Assembly (NCBI RefSeq): GCF_005233875.1 | Contig: NZ_SZPZ01000007.1 | Location: forward strand, 273,287-337,286 | DNA: 64,000 nucleotides | Origin: Kribbella jiaozuonensis | GTDB lineage: Bacteria; Actinomycetota; Actinomycetes; Propionibacteriales; Kribbellaceae | Reading direction: 5' to 3' | Shown: piece after piece, positions 36,519 to 47,584 of the stretch | How positions within the stretch are numbered: the stretch's first letter is position 1 | Layout of the letters: every line of letters begins with the position of its first letter | Notes under the pieces: model-generated | Told to the model about the DNA's origin: nothing | Database searches by the model: none | Seen by the model: only the letters and a program-made list of their open reading frames with translations | Made by a program: the position numbers and the translations under genes

Positions 36519-36904
36519 TGGCCAGCAGCATCCCGGCGATGCGCGGCGCCGACGTCGTCGCCGCTCTCGAGAAGTGGGACTTCACCGTCGACCGGGTCGA
36601 GGGCAGCCACCACATCATGAAACATCCGGACGGTCGCGGTACGACCGTGCCGGTGCACAACCGGGACGTGGCCAAGGGCACGATGGGCAGCATCATGCGA
36701 GACACCGGCCTGACGGCCGAGCAGCTCCGCAACCCGAAGCTGGCCAGGCGCCAAGCGCGGGAGTTGACCCCGCAGGAGGTCGCCCAAGGAAGCGCGCCCG
36801 CGGCACAGGCCGTGCAGTCCGGGGACGGAACAGGTCGGCCCGGCGGGCGCGGGGCAGCGAGACAGCCGTCGCGGGAGAAGGGCGAGCGAGGTCGCCGCAG
36901 GTAG
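36518..36904 (+). CDS. hicA: HicA family toxin-like protein with basic C-terminal extension
   Basis: A 128-residue protein. Residues 1-80 match HicA mRNA interferases: MRGADVVAALEKWDFTVDRV, the active-site GSHHIMKHPDG and TVPVHNRDVAKGTMGSIMRD. The catalytic His is present. The last ~45 residues (AAQAVQSGDGTGRPGGRG and on to GERGRRR) are a basic, disordered extension that ordinary ~60-80-residue HicA toxins lack. Coupled to hicB by TGATG. A type II toxin-antitoxin role follows from the family, but the extension may have changed it. Confidence 0.82.
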   Translation: MASSIPAMRGADVVAALEKWDFTVDRVEGSHHIMKHPDGRGTTVPVHNRDVAKGTMGSIMRDTGLTAEQLRNPKLARRQARELTPQEVAQGSAPAAQAVQSGDGTGRPGGRGAARQPSREKGERGRRR

Positions 36905-36934
36905 CTCGCATTGCCGAACAAGGGAGAGAGGCCG

Positions 36935-37132
36935 ATGGAGCCGGACGCGACGGAACCCCTCGAGCCGGATCAGGTGTTCACGGCTGAGGAGTTGCTCAGG
37001 CAGCGGGACCCGCGGGACGGGGTCGCGGATGCCAACGGGGCGGTCAAGAGGCGGCCCCGGTTGCGCCGTGGGGGCGGTCGGCGAGGTACCGCGCAGGGGG
37101 CCGAACGGCAGAACGAAGGCCGTCGTCGCTGA
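36935..37132 (+). CDS. Small charged protein, unknown function (65 aa)
   Basis: ATG 36935 follows AGGGAGAGAGG. The N-terminal half is acidic (EPDATEPLEPDQVFTAEELL) and the C-terminal half strongly basic (KRRPRLRRGGGRRG). No family is recognised. It lies 30 bases after hicA on the same strand and shares the same kind of Arg/Gly-rich tail as the hicA extension. It is probably in the hicBA transcript. Confidence 0.45.
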   Translation: MEPDATEPLEPDQVFTAEELLRQRDPRDGVADANGAVKRRPRLRRGGGRRGTAQGAERQNEGRRR

Positions 37133-37395
37133 GTGAGTGCGTGCCTATTTGCTTGTACTGGCAAAGGGCCGTCAGACTATGCGGAACGCCTTGCGGGACC
37201 GTCCGACCGACGGCGTCACCACATCACCGGAAGCGTCCGGATCTACGTACTGCTCCTTTTAGGTGCGCCCTGGTGGGGTACCTGAGATCAGTGCATGTCC
37301 AGGGCGGGTCCACACACCGTCGTCACGTTCGTGGCGGCGTGCCGTAGTACAAGCCGCAGTACCGCTAGGTTTGGAGACACCCGATGGAGGTGAGC

Positions 37396-39098
<1,703 letters not shown>

Positions 39099-39099
<1 letters not shown>

Positions 39100-40511
39100 T
39101 GAATTCGCATCTGGACCAGGTCCAGTCCTTCTGCGCGGGCCAGAGGTGGTTCGGGGAGAAGGGACACGACGTCCGCGTCGAAGCGATGGCCACTTCGGTG
39201 TGGCTGTCGGACGAGGGCGCCTGGCCGGCGGTCCGGATCGGGTTCGTCTACTGTGCGGGTCCGCCTGGGGTGGAGATCCCGATCCGGGTCTACCAGCTGC
39301 CGCTCAGCTACCACCGCACACCGGTCGACAACCTCGGCCATGCGCTGATCGGTGAGTGGGTGGAGCCGGATCTCGACGACGCCGAGGTCTGGGTGTACGA
39401 CGCCTTGCACGACAAGGAAGCAACGCCGTACTGGCTGGACGGGCTGACCCACGGACGGCAGCTGGACGGGCTGGAGTTCCATCCCGTCCAGGCTCCGGAC
39501 CGCAAGATCGAGGTACCGGAGGACGCACAGTCGCTGGTCCTCACCGTCGAGCAGAGCAACACGTCGCTGGTGTTCGGCGATGTCGCGCTGCTGAAGGTGT
39601 TCCGCCGGCTCGAGCCCGGGAGCAACCCGGGGGTCGAGATCGAGTCGGCGCTCACCGAGTCCGGGTCCGAACTGGTCCCGGAGGTGCTGGGGTCTGCGCG
39701 CGGTAGGTGGCCGCGCGCCGGCGGCGGCACCGACTCGGGCGAGCTGGCGATGATGACGGCGTTCCAGAGCAACGCCACCGACGGCTGGTCGTTCGCGACC
39801 TCCTCGGTGCGGGACCTGTACGCCGAGGCCGACCTGCACGCCGAGGAGGTCGGCGGCGACTTCGCGCCCGAGTCGCACCGGCTCGGCGCGAGCACCGCGC
39901 AGGTGCACTCGGAGTTGGCCAAGGCGCTCGGCACCGACATCTGGGAGCCGGCCAAGCTGGTCGAGCACGCGGACGCGATGCGCCGCCGGCTCGACAAGGC
40001 GGCGGCCGCGATCCCGGAGCTCGCGCCGTACGCCGACGGTCTGACGCGTGCGTTCGACGCGCTCGCGGCGTACGACCAGCCGGTCACCGTTCAACGCATC
40101 CACGGGGACTTCCACCTCGGACAGGTACTGCGGACGATCGACGGCTGGAAGCTGATCGACTTCGAGGGCGAGCCGGCCAAGTCGCTGATCGAGCGGCGGG
40201 CGCTGGACACCCCGGTGAAGGACATCGCCGGGATGCTGCGCTCGTTCGACTACGCGGCCCGGTCGTTGCTGGCCGATCACCGCGGTGACCAGCAGATCGC
40301 GTACCGGGCGACCGAGTGGGCAGCGCGCAACCAGCAGGCCTTCTGCGACGGGTACGCCGAGGTGGCGGGCACCGATCCGCGTGAGCAGACCGTGCTGCTG
40401 AACTCGTTCCTCGCCGACAAGGTGATCTACGAGGTGCTGTACGAGGCGCGGAACCGGCCGACCTGGCTGCAGATCCCGCTGTCCGCAGCGGCGCATTTGG
40501 CCGGACAGTAG
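39099..40511 (+). CDS. mak: Maltokinase (Mak/Pep2)
   Basis: A 470-residue ATP-dependent kinase making maltose-1-phosphate. The N-terminal cap domain (CAGQRWFGEKGHDV) is the mark of maltokinases. The kinase lobe has the catalytic loop RIHGDFHLGQVLR (Asp base, about residue 335) and the metal-binding DFEGEP (about 355), as in aminoglycoside-phosphotransferase-like kinases. It starts with GTG overlapping the treS stop. Its product is the substrate of GlgE (23.9-25.9 kb). Confidence 0.95.
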
Positions 40512-40593
40512 TACCCCAAATCTCTGCCAAGTAATCCAACTCCGGCGGAGAATTACAGAGCGTGGGTGGCCGACCACTGTAATACTTGCGCGT

Positions 40594-43542
40594 ATGCCTC
40601 CCGAGCCGCTGCTAGAGGTCCGTGTTCTCGGCCCTCTGGTGGTCAGGCTTGGCGGCACCCCGCTCTCGGTCGACCGCCCGCTGGAACGGGCGCTGCTCGT
40701 CCGGCTCGCGCTGGCCGGCGGCATGTCCGTTCCGGACAACCGGCTCGCGGCCGACCTCTGGGGTGACGTCGACCTGGCCCGACCGACCGAGCGCCTCCGC
40801 GTCCTCGCGTCCCGGCTCCGGTCAGCACTCGAGCTCCCTTCACTCCTCACCCGCTCGAACGGCGGGTACGCGCTGGCGGCGCGCGTCACTGACCTGACCG
40901 AAGCCCGCGCCGCGGCCGATCAGATGCACGCAGCCGTCCGCTCCGGTGACCACGCCCTCGTCCGTACGTCGGCCCGCGCGGCGCTCTCCCACTGGCGAGG
41001 CCCATCCCTCGCCGACCTACGCACCGTCCCGTACTCCGTTGCCGAGGGCGAACAACTCGACGCGTGGCGACTGGCTCTCCAGGTCGAACTCCTGGACGCC
41101 GAGCTAGCCCTGGGCCACGCCGCCGAAGCCGCCCGCGAGCTCGAGGCGCTGGCGGGCGAAAACCCTTTACACGAACGCCTCTGGTGCCTACTGGCCCTCT
41201 CCCTCTACCGCACCGGCCGCCAAGCCGACGCCCTCTCCCGCCTCTCCAAACTCCGCACCCGCCTAGCCGAAGAACTAGGCGTAGACCCCACCCCCGACAC
41301 GGCGGCGATGGAACTACGCCTACTCCGCCAAGACCCAACCCTCCTGCTAACCCCAACCCCACCCGCTCCGCGGGCGGGGCGGACGGTCGGAAGCGCGCCC
41401 CCCGCGCGAGCGGAGTCGGTGGTGGGCGGCGCTCCGGCGCCCACCGGGGTGAGCGGACTGCCGGCTCCCCTCACGAGCTTTGTGGGGCGTGACCTCGACC
41501 TCGCCTCGCTCGTGCGGCGGCTCGAGCAGCCTGGGTTGGTTACGTTGACGGGTGGGCCGGGGAGTGGGAAGTCGCGGTTGGGGTTTGAGGCGGCGCGGGC
41601 GGTGGGGCGCGTGGTGCGGGTTGTTGAGTTGGCGCCGTTGCAGCGGGAGAGTGCTGTGCTGGAAGCGATTGTGGGGGATGACGCCGGCGGGCACGATCCG
41701 ATTGGGGCGGCTGCGGCGAGCCTGGATGGGTCCGTGCTGGTGCTCGACAACGCGGAGCATGTGGTCGAGCCGACAGCGGAGATCGTCGCCGGACTGCTCC
41801 GTCGGGCGCCCGCCCTCACCATCCTGGTCACCTCCCAGCGACCACTGCAGCTGGCCGCCGAGGAAGTCCGCCCGATGCGCCCCCTGGACGCACTCGACGC
41901 GGCCAAGCTGTTCACCGAGCGCTGCGCCACCGACGCCCACAGCGCCGACCCCGAGCAGATCGCAGCCATCTGTACGGCGGTAGACCGCTACCCACTAGGC
42001 ATCGAGCTAGCTGCCGGTCTCACCCGCACCCTGACCGTCCCCCAACTCGCAAAGCGCCTCGCCGACCGCATGCGACTACTGGTCGCCGGCTCCCGCGACG
42101 CCCAACTCAGACACACCAGTCTGGTCGCCGCACTCGACTGGAGCCATCAACTCCTAGGTGACCGAGAGCGCGCAGTACTCCGCCGCATAGCCGTATTCGC
42201 CGGCGGCTTCACCCTCGAAGCCGCCGAACAGGTCGCCGACAACCCGCGCGACGTAGCACCCGCCCTGACCGAACTGGCCGACCGCTCCCTCCTCACGGTC
42301 GAAGCTGTGAACGGCCGCCGCTTCCGCCTCCTGGAAACCGTCCGCGACTACGCCCTGACCAAGCTCGAGGACGCACACGAAACCGACCAAGCCCGCAAAG
42401 CACAACTCGGCTGGGCCCTCAGCTTCGTCGAGACAGCCGCCCGCGACGACGACTTCGCATCGGCCGACTCGATCACCGAAGTCTTCGCCGAATGGCCCAA
42501 CCTGCTCGACATCCTGGACCGCGCCCCAGGCACAGACCGGGCCGTCGTCGGCCTCCGACTAGCGCTCGCCCTCCACACCCCCTGGCTGATCAGAGGCTGG
42601 TACGCCGAAGCCGCCCGCCATTTCGCCGCACTGGCGGACGCCCCGAACGCAACCACCGCCGAACGAGTCGCCGCCCTCAGCAACCACGGCTTCGTCCTCA
42701 CCATGCGCGGCCGCTTCGACGAAGCCGCAGAGGCCCTCACCGAAGCCGAGGCACTGGCCCGGACACAGGACGACGACAGCCTCACCCTGACAGCGCTCTA
42801 CTACCGCAGCATCGTCGAGATCGAACGCGGCCATCTCACAGACGCGTTCACCCCCTTGCTGGCCGGCCAAGCGCTCGCCCGGACCTCACCGCAGCACGAA
42901 CGCAGACTCTCCGCCTGCACCGACGCACTGGGCACCCTGTACGTCTACACAGGCCAACCCGCGAAGGCCCTCGAGTGCTACGAGACCTGCATCGTCGCGG
43001 ACCGCGAGTACGGCGACGAGCACGGCCTGTCCCGCGGCCTCAGCAACCTCGCCGGCGCGCTCGTCAGCCTCAACCGGTACGACGAAGCACTCAAAGCAGC
43101 CGCCGAGTCCGACTACTACGCCCGCCGCCTCGACGACCGCCAGATCCTCCCGCTCAACGAGGTGATCCGCGGCGTGGTCGCCGTCGCCCGCGCCGACCTC
43201 GACGCTGCCGAGAAGTACCTGCGCTCAGCGGTCGAGTACGCCGTCGCCGACGACAGCGGCGTCACGCACGCGTACATCGACCTGGCCGATCTGCTCATCC
43301 TGCAAGGCGAAGTGGCCGAGGCAGCCGCCCTCCTCGACGCAGTCTTCGCCGAGACGACCGAGCAGAGCACCTCCTGGCTGGCCGCCCGGGCAGTAGCCAC
43401 CGCGCTCGCCCTCGCGCAGGGCAACGGCCTGCAAGCCGCCACGCTGCTGGCCGAAACCACCACGATCTACACGCAGACGGGCTTCGCCTGGTCCAGGTAC
43501 GCCGCCCGCCTCAACGCCGTACGAGAAGCTTTGGCCGATTGA
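40594..43542 (+). CDS. AfsR/SARP-like regulator with NB-ARC-type ATPase and TPR repeats (982 aa)
   Basis: Order: OmpR-like winged helix (~7-95), BTAD domain (~100-250), a Pro/Ala/Gly-rich linker (~252-290), then a STAND ATPase with Walker A TGGPGSGKSRLG (320-330) and Walker B VLVLDNAEHV (381-390). Helical TPR-like repeats run from ~600 to the end (e.g. GQPAKALECYETCIVADREYG). Such proteins switch on pathway genes when the ATPase senses a signal. It lies between treS-mak and glgB, in the same direction, so control of glycogen/trehalose genes is a fair guess but unproven. The linker DNA carries inverted repeats and an abrupt change of wobble-base use (see findings). Confidence 0.9.
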   Translation: MPPEPLLEVRVLGPLVVRLGGTPLSVDRPLERALLVRLALAGGMSVPDNRLAADLWGDVDLARPTERLRVLASRLRSALELPSLLTRSNGGYALAARVTDLTEARAAADQMHAAVRSGDHALVRTSARAALSHWRGPSLADLRTVPYSVAEGEQLDAWRLALQVELLDAELALGHAAEAARELEALAGENPLHERLWCLLALSLYRTGRQADALSRLSKLRTRLAEELGVDPTPDTAAMELRLLRQDPTLLLTPTPPAPRAGRTVGSAPPARAESVVGGAPAPTGVSGLPAPLTSFVGRDLDLASLVRRLEQPGLVTLTGGPGSGKSRLGFEAARAVGRVVRVVELAPLQRESAVLEAIVGDDAGGHDPIGAAAASLDGSVLVLDNAEHVVEPTAEIVAGLLRRAPALTILVTSQRPLQLAAEEVRPMRPLDALDAAKLFTERCATDAHSADPEQIAAICTAVDRYPLGIELAAGLTRTLTVPQLAKRLADRMRLLVAGSRDAQLRHTSLVAALDWSHQLLGDRERAVLRRIAVFAGGFTLEAAEQVADNPRDVAPALTELADRSLLTVEAVNGRRFRLLETVRDYALTKLEDAHETDQARKAQLGWALSFVETAARDDDFASADSITEVFAEWPNLLDILDRAPGTDRAVVGLRLALALHTPWLIRGWYAEAARHFAALADAPNATTAERVAALSNHGFVLTMRGRFDEAAEALTEAEALARTQDDDSLTLTALYYRSIVEIERGHLTDAFTPLLAGQALARTSPQHERRLSACTDALGTLYVYTGQPAKALECYETCIVADREYGDEHGLSRGLSNLAGALVSLNRYDEALKAAAESDYYARRLDDRQILPLNEVIRGVVAVARADLDAAEKYLRSAVEYAVADDSGVTHAYIDLADLLILQGEVAEAAALLDAVFAETTEQSTSWLAARAVATALALAQGNGLQAATLLAETTTIYTQTGFAWSRYAARLNAVREALAD

Positions 43543-43605
43543 GGATTGTGTACGTCGGGACTCGGCGGGTACGGGGTGCAGTGAAGACGGGGCTGATCGG
43601 GCAGG

Positions 43606-45843
43606 ATGGGATTCATGGGAGAGCGCGAAGCTTTTGAGGAGCCTGTGGTGGCGGTTGAGGAGCCTGTGGTGACAGCGGTACCGGTCGATCGGACCGAGCT
43701 GGAGAGACTCGTCGGCGGCACGTACCACGATCCTCATCGGGTGCTCGGCCCGCATCTCGGTGAGCACGGTGTGACGGTGCGAGCGCTGCGGCCGTTCGCG
43801 AAGAGCGTCACCGTGCTGTACGACGACCACCGCCTCGATCTCCGGCACGAGTACGACGGCATCTGGGTCGGCGTACTCGACGTCGACAAGGTCCCGGACT
43901 ACCGCCTCGAGGTGACCTACACCGACGGTCCCGCGACCGTGGTCGACGACCCGTACCGCTATCTCCCGTCGCTGGGCGAGGTCGACCTGCACCTGATCGG
44001 CGAGGGCCGGCACGAGCAGCTGTGGACCGTGCTCGGCGCCCACGTCCGCCGGTACGACGGCCCGACCGGGACCGTCACCGGTACGTCGTTCGCCGTCTGG
44101 GCCCCGAACGCGCAGGGGATCCGGCTGACCGCGGACTTCAACTTCTGGGACGGCCGCGCCCACCCGATGCGCTCGCTGGGCTCTTCCGGTGTCTGGGAGA
44201 TCTTCGTGCCCGGCGTCGGCGCCGGCACGCGGTACAAGTTCGACATCTGCGGCCGCGACGGCGTCTGGCGGCAGAAGGCCGACCCGATGGCCAACCTGGC
44301 CGAGACTCCCCCGGCGAACGCGTCAGTCGTCACCGAGTCGGCGTACGAGTGGAGCGACGCGGCGTGGCTGGAGCGGCGCGCGCAGGCCGAGGCGTACGCC
44401 GAGCCGATGAGCGTGTACGAAGTACATCTCGGGTCCTGGCGGAAGGGCCGCTCGTACCGCGAGCTGGCCGACGAACTTGTTGCCTACGTCAACGACATGG
44501 GGTTCACCCACGTCGAGCTGATGCCGGTGATGGAGCACCCGTTCGGCGGATCGTGGGGCTACCAGGTCACGTCGTACTTCGCCCCGACCTCGCGCTTCGG
44601 CGACCCCGACGACTTCCGCCTGCTCGTCGACCGGCTGCACCAGGCCGGGATCGGCGTGATCGTCGACTGGGTGCCCGCACACTTCCCGAAGGATGCCTGG
44701 GCCCTGGCCCGCTTCGACGGTACGCCGCTGTACGAGCACCCGGATCCGCGCCGCGGCGAGCAGCCGGACTGGGGCACGCTGGTCTTCGACTTCGGCCGCC
44801 CGCAGGTGCGGAACTTCCTGGTGGCGAACGCGATCTACTGGGCCGAGGAGTTCCACATCGACGGCCTGCGCGTGGACGCGGTCGCCTCGATGCTCTACCT
44901 GGACTACTCGCGCCAGGACGGCCAGTGGGTCCCGAACCAGTACGGCGGCCGCGAGAACCTGGAGGCCGTCTCGTTCCTGCAGGAGATGAACGCGACCCTC
45001 TACAAGCGCGTCCCCGGAGTCATCACCGTCGCCGAGGAGTCGACGTCCTGGCCGGGCGTCACCCGCGGGACGCATCTCGGCGGGCTCGGCTTCGGCTTCA
45101 AGTGGAACATGGGCTGGATGAACGACTCACTCCGCTACCTGGAGCACGAGCCGATCCATCGGCAGTACCACCACCACGAGCTGACGTTCTCGATGATGTA
45201 CGCGTACTCCGAGAACTTCGTCCTCCCGCTTTCCCACGACGAGGTCGTGCACGGCAAGGGATCGCTGCTGCGCAAGATGCCCGGCGACCGCTGGCAGCAG
45301 CTGGCGAACCTGCGTGCGTACCTGGCGATGATGTGGGCGCACCCGGGCAAGCAGCTGCTGTTCATGGGCTGCGAGTTCGGCCAGGAGTCGGAGTGGTCGG
45401 AGAAGGGCGAGCTGGACTGGTGGCTGCTGGACCACAGCGACCACCAGGGTCTGCAGCAGCTGGTCCGCGACCTGAACCGCGTCTACAAGGACACTCCGGC
45501 GTTCTGGCGCACCGACCATGACGCGGAGAAGTTCAGCTGGATCGACGCGAACGACGCCAGCAACAACATCTTCTCGTTCGTCCGGTACGGCGACGAGGGC
45601 GAGCCCACCGTGGCGTGTGTCGCGAACTTCTCCGCGATCCCGCACCACGGCTACCGACTCGGCCTCCCGTACGCCGGCCGCTGGGAAGAGGTCGTCAACA
45701 CCGACGCCAACACGTACGGCGGCTCCGGCGTCGGCAACTTCGGCGCCGTCGAGGCCGACGGGCCGGAGTGGCACGGGATGACCACCAGCACCGAACTGTC
45801 CGTCCCACCCCTGGCAACGGTGTACCTACGCTTCACCGGGTAG
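43606..45843 (+). CDS. glgB: 1,4-alpha-glucan branching enzyme GlgB
   Basis: A 745-residue GH13_9 enzyme that makes alpha-1,6 branches. It has two N-terminal beta domains (HDPHRVLGPHLGEHGVTVRA; then CBM48, FAVWAPNAQGIRLTADFNFW). The barrel has DWVPAHFPKDAWAL, nucleophile Asp in GLRVDAVASMLYLDYSR, acid/base Glu in ITVAEESTSWPGVT and the third Asp in LPLSHDEVVHGKGSL. The N-terminus has a duplicated EEPVVAV/EEPVVTAV. ATG 43606 or 43615 could start; neither has a perfect ribosome site. It is the last recognised step of the GlgE set here. Confidence 0.95.
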   Translation: MGFMGEREAFEEPVVAVEEPVVTAVPVDRTELERLVGGTYHDPHRVLGPHLGEHGVTVRALRPFAKSVTVLYDDHRLDLRHEYDGIWVGVLDVDKVPDYRLEVTYTDGPATVVDDPYRYLPSLGEVDLHLIGEGRHEQLWTVLGAHVRRYDGPTGTVTGTSFAVWAPNAQGIRLTADFNFWDGRAHPMRSLGSSGVWEIFVPGVGAGTRYKFDICGRDGVWRQKADPMANLAETPPANASVVTESAYEWSDAAWLERRAQAEAYAEPMSVYEVHLGSWRKGRSYRELADELVAYVNDMGFTHVELMPVMEHPFGGSWGYQVTSYFAPTSRFGDPDDFRLLVDRLHQAGIGVIVDWVPAHFPKDAWALARFDGTPLYEHPDPRRGEQPDWGTLVFDFGRPQVRNFLVANAIYWAEEFHIDGLRVDAVASMLYLDYSRQDGQWVPNQYGGRENLEAVSFLQEMNATLYKRVPGVITVAEESTSWPGVTRGTHLGGLGFGFKWNMGWMNDSLRYLEHEPIHRQYHHHELTFSMMYAYSENFVLPLSHDEVVHGKGSLLRKMPGDRWQQLANLRAYLAMMWAHPGKQLLFMGCEFGQESEWSEKGELDWWLLDHSDHQGLQQLVRDLNRVYKDTPAFWRTDHDAEKFSWIDANDASNNIFSFVRYGDEGEPTVACVANFSAIPHHGYRLGLPYAGRWEEVVNTDANTYGGSGVGNFGAVEADGPEWHGMTTSTELSVPPLATVYLRFTG

Positions 45844-45852
45844 CGTTCAGGG

Positions 45853-46758
45853 GTGACCGCCGTGGACCCCTTGTCAGATGGTGAGCTGACGCTGCGACCT
45901 TCGCCGCCGAACGGGCAGGTGACGACGTTCACCGTCGAGCACATCCACCCGGGCGGCCCGGAGCACGCGGGAGACACCCTGGGCACGGTCGAGGTGCGCC
46001 GGACCACGCCCGGAGTCGCTCTGGTCGTCTGGTCGCTCGACGGCGGCCCCGGACCGGCCCAGCAGGCGCTGCGACTCGTGTCGGAGTACGCATTCGCCGA
46101 GCTCGGGCTGGAGCGGCTGCAGGTCGAGGTCGACCCCGAGCTGCACTCGAGCGCCCGGGTGGCCATCCGGTCCGGTTTCCGGCGTGAGGGCGTGTTGCGC
46201 GGCGGCGCGCTGGTCGACGGCGAGCGCCGGGACGTCGCGATCTACGGGATGCGCAAGGACGACCCGCGGCCGGACTCGGTGACGGGCTGGACGGCGTTGA
46301 TGGACTCGACGCTGCCCAAGAAGCGGGTGATCGCCCACGTCGTCGTACGCGACACCGCTGGGCGCGTCCTGCTCTGTCAGGTCAGCTACAAGAAGGACCT
46401 GGAGCTGCCCGGCGGTGTGGTCGAGCCCGACGAGGACCCGGCGACCGGTGCGTCCCGGGAGATGCAGGAAGAGATCGGTACGGCGCTGCCGCTGCTCGCC
46501 GTGCTGGCGATCGACTGGCTACCGCGCTGGGAGGGCTGGGGCGACGCGGTCGAGATCCTGTACGACGGCGGCGTACATGACCCGTCACTGATCGACGAGC
46601 TGCAGCCGGACGGCTTCGAGATCCGCGGCCTGTCGTGGCACGCACCCGAGGAGCTGGAAGGCCTGGTCTCGCCGCTGAATGCCAGGCGGCTCCCGATGCT
46701 TCTGGCCGCGCCGGATCAGCTCCACAACCTGCGAGCCGGCGTACCGATCACTTCGTGA
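45853..46758 (+). CDS. GNAT acetyltransferase-Nudix hydrolase fusion
   Basis: A 301-residue two-domain protein. Residues ~1-140 have the late GNAT pattern (ALRLVSEYAFAELGLERLQVEV, SARVAIRSGFRREGVLRG). Residues ~150-295 are a Nudix domain with a full Nudix box, GVVEPDEDPATGASREMQEE plus IGT (Glu/Arg/Glu-Glu/Gly all present), so pyrophosphohydrolase activity is likely. The N-terminal strands of the GNAT domain are short, and acetyl-CoA binding is less certain. It starts 9 bases after glgB and may be in its transcript; a nucleotide-sugar or sugar-phosphate substrate would fit but is inference. Confidence 0.82.
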   Translation: MTAVDPLSDGELTLRPSPPNGQVTTFTVEHIHPGGPEHAGDTLGTVEVRRTTPGVALVVWSLDGGPGPAQQALRLVSEYAFAELGLERLQVEVDPELHSSARVAIRSGFRREGVLRGGALVDGERRDVAIYGMRKDDPRPDSVTGWTALMDSTLPKKRVIAHVVVRDTAGRVLLCQVSYKKDLELPGGVVEPDEDPATGASREMQEEIGTALPLLAVLAIDWLPRWEGWGDAVEILYDGGVHDPSLIDELQPDGFEIRGLSWHAPEELEGLVSPLNARRLPMLLAAPDQLHNLRAGVPITS

Positions 46759-47563
46759 GCTGGTTGACGCACCAGACGTAATGCCCGTCTCCGGCGTTCT
46801 CGTCGTAGATGGTCGCGGTGATGATCGCGTACGCCTGGCGGTAGAGCCGCATCCGCTCCCGGTCATGCCCGAGCTCTTCGAACCGCCCCAGCAGCAGCTC
46901 GTCCAGCCGCCGCGCCTCCGGCCCATACATGTCGAAGAACCCGGCCGCCAACGACGCCTCGAACGTGTTGTCCCCCGCGGTCGACAAGAACCCCCAGTCC
47001 AACACCGCCGCGACCCGTGCGCCGTCCATCAGCACGTTGGGCGGGCAGATGTCGCCATGCACCACACTCAACGCGAGGTCAGGCAGGCTGCTCAGCCCCT
47101 CAACCACCTGGTCCAACAGCCGAGGGAACCCAGGCACGTCCCGCTCGAGGTGAACCTTCGAGGCCGCCGCGCGACGCCCCACCAAGACCGCGAGACTCTC
47201 GCCCCAGGACTGCTTCCAGAAAGGCTCGTTGATCACGGTCATTGCCGTGGCCGCCGGTCCGGGGCGGGTGGATCGCAGCGCTTCGACGACCAGCACGAAC
47301 GCGTCGAGGGCCTGCTCCTCCGGTAGACCGGCCTCGCGCAGCGGTACGCCGGTCAGCTTGTCCTCGACGCTGACCGCCAGCCCGTTCTCCCCCACGCCGA
47401 TCTCGCGGATCCGCGGCGTACGGAACGGCAGCTCCGGCAGCTCGTCCAGGAACGCCTTCAGCGGCAGCACATCCTCCGGCCGCCGGTCGAACCAGACCTT
47501 CCGCACGGTCCCGTCCCCGAGGTCGTAGACCGCGCCTTCCATGCCCTGGCCGATGAGTTCCAC
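46748..47563 (-). CDS. Aminoglycoside phosphotransferase-family kinase-like protein
   Basis: A 271-residue protein with a kinase fold: N-terminal glycine-rich strand (LIGQGMEGAVYDLGDGTVRKV, with an ATP-lysine candidate), catalytic loop VVHGDICPPNVLMD (Asp and Asn present; Cys-Pro-Pro replaces the commoner HPGN) and metal site AAVLDWGFLS (Asp). Substrates of this family range from antibiotics to small metabolites and cannot be read here. It converges on the GNAT-Nudix gene with an 11-base overlap. Confidence 0.82.
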   Translation of the reverse strand: MELIGQGMEGAVYDLGDGTVRKVWFDRRPEDVLPLKAFLDELPELPFRTPRIREIGVGENGLAVSVEDKLTGVPLREAGLPEEQALDAFVLVVEALRSTRPGPAATAMTVINEPFWKQSWGESLAVLVGRRAAASKVHLERDVPGFPRLLDQVVEGLSSLPDLALSVVHGDICPPNVLMDGARVAAVLDWGFLSTAGDNTFEASLAAGFFDMYGPEARRLDELLLGRFEELGHDRERMRLYRQAYAIITATIYDENAGDGHYVWCVNQLTK

Positions 47564-47584
47564 CGGCCCGACCCTAGCCGACCG

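Noticed and set aside
37141..37347. Possible 68-codon gene upstream of treS
   Set aside because: Low-GC codons, no ribosome site and no domain; it lies in the probable treS leader or promoter region.
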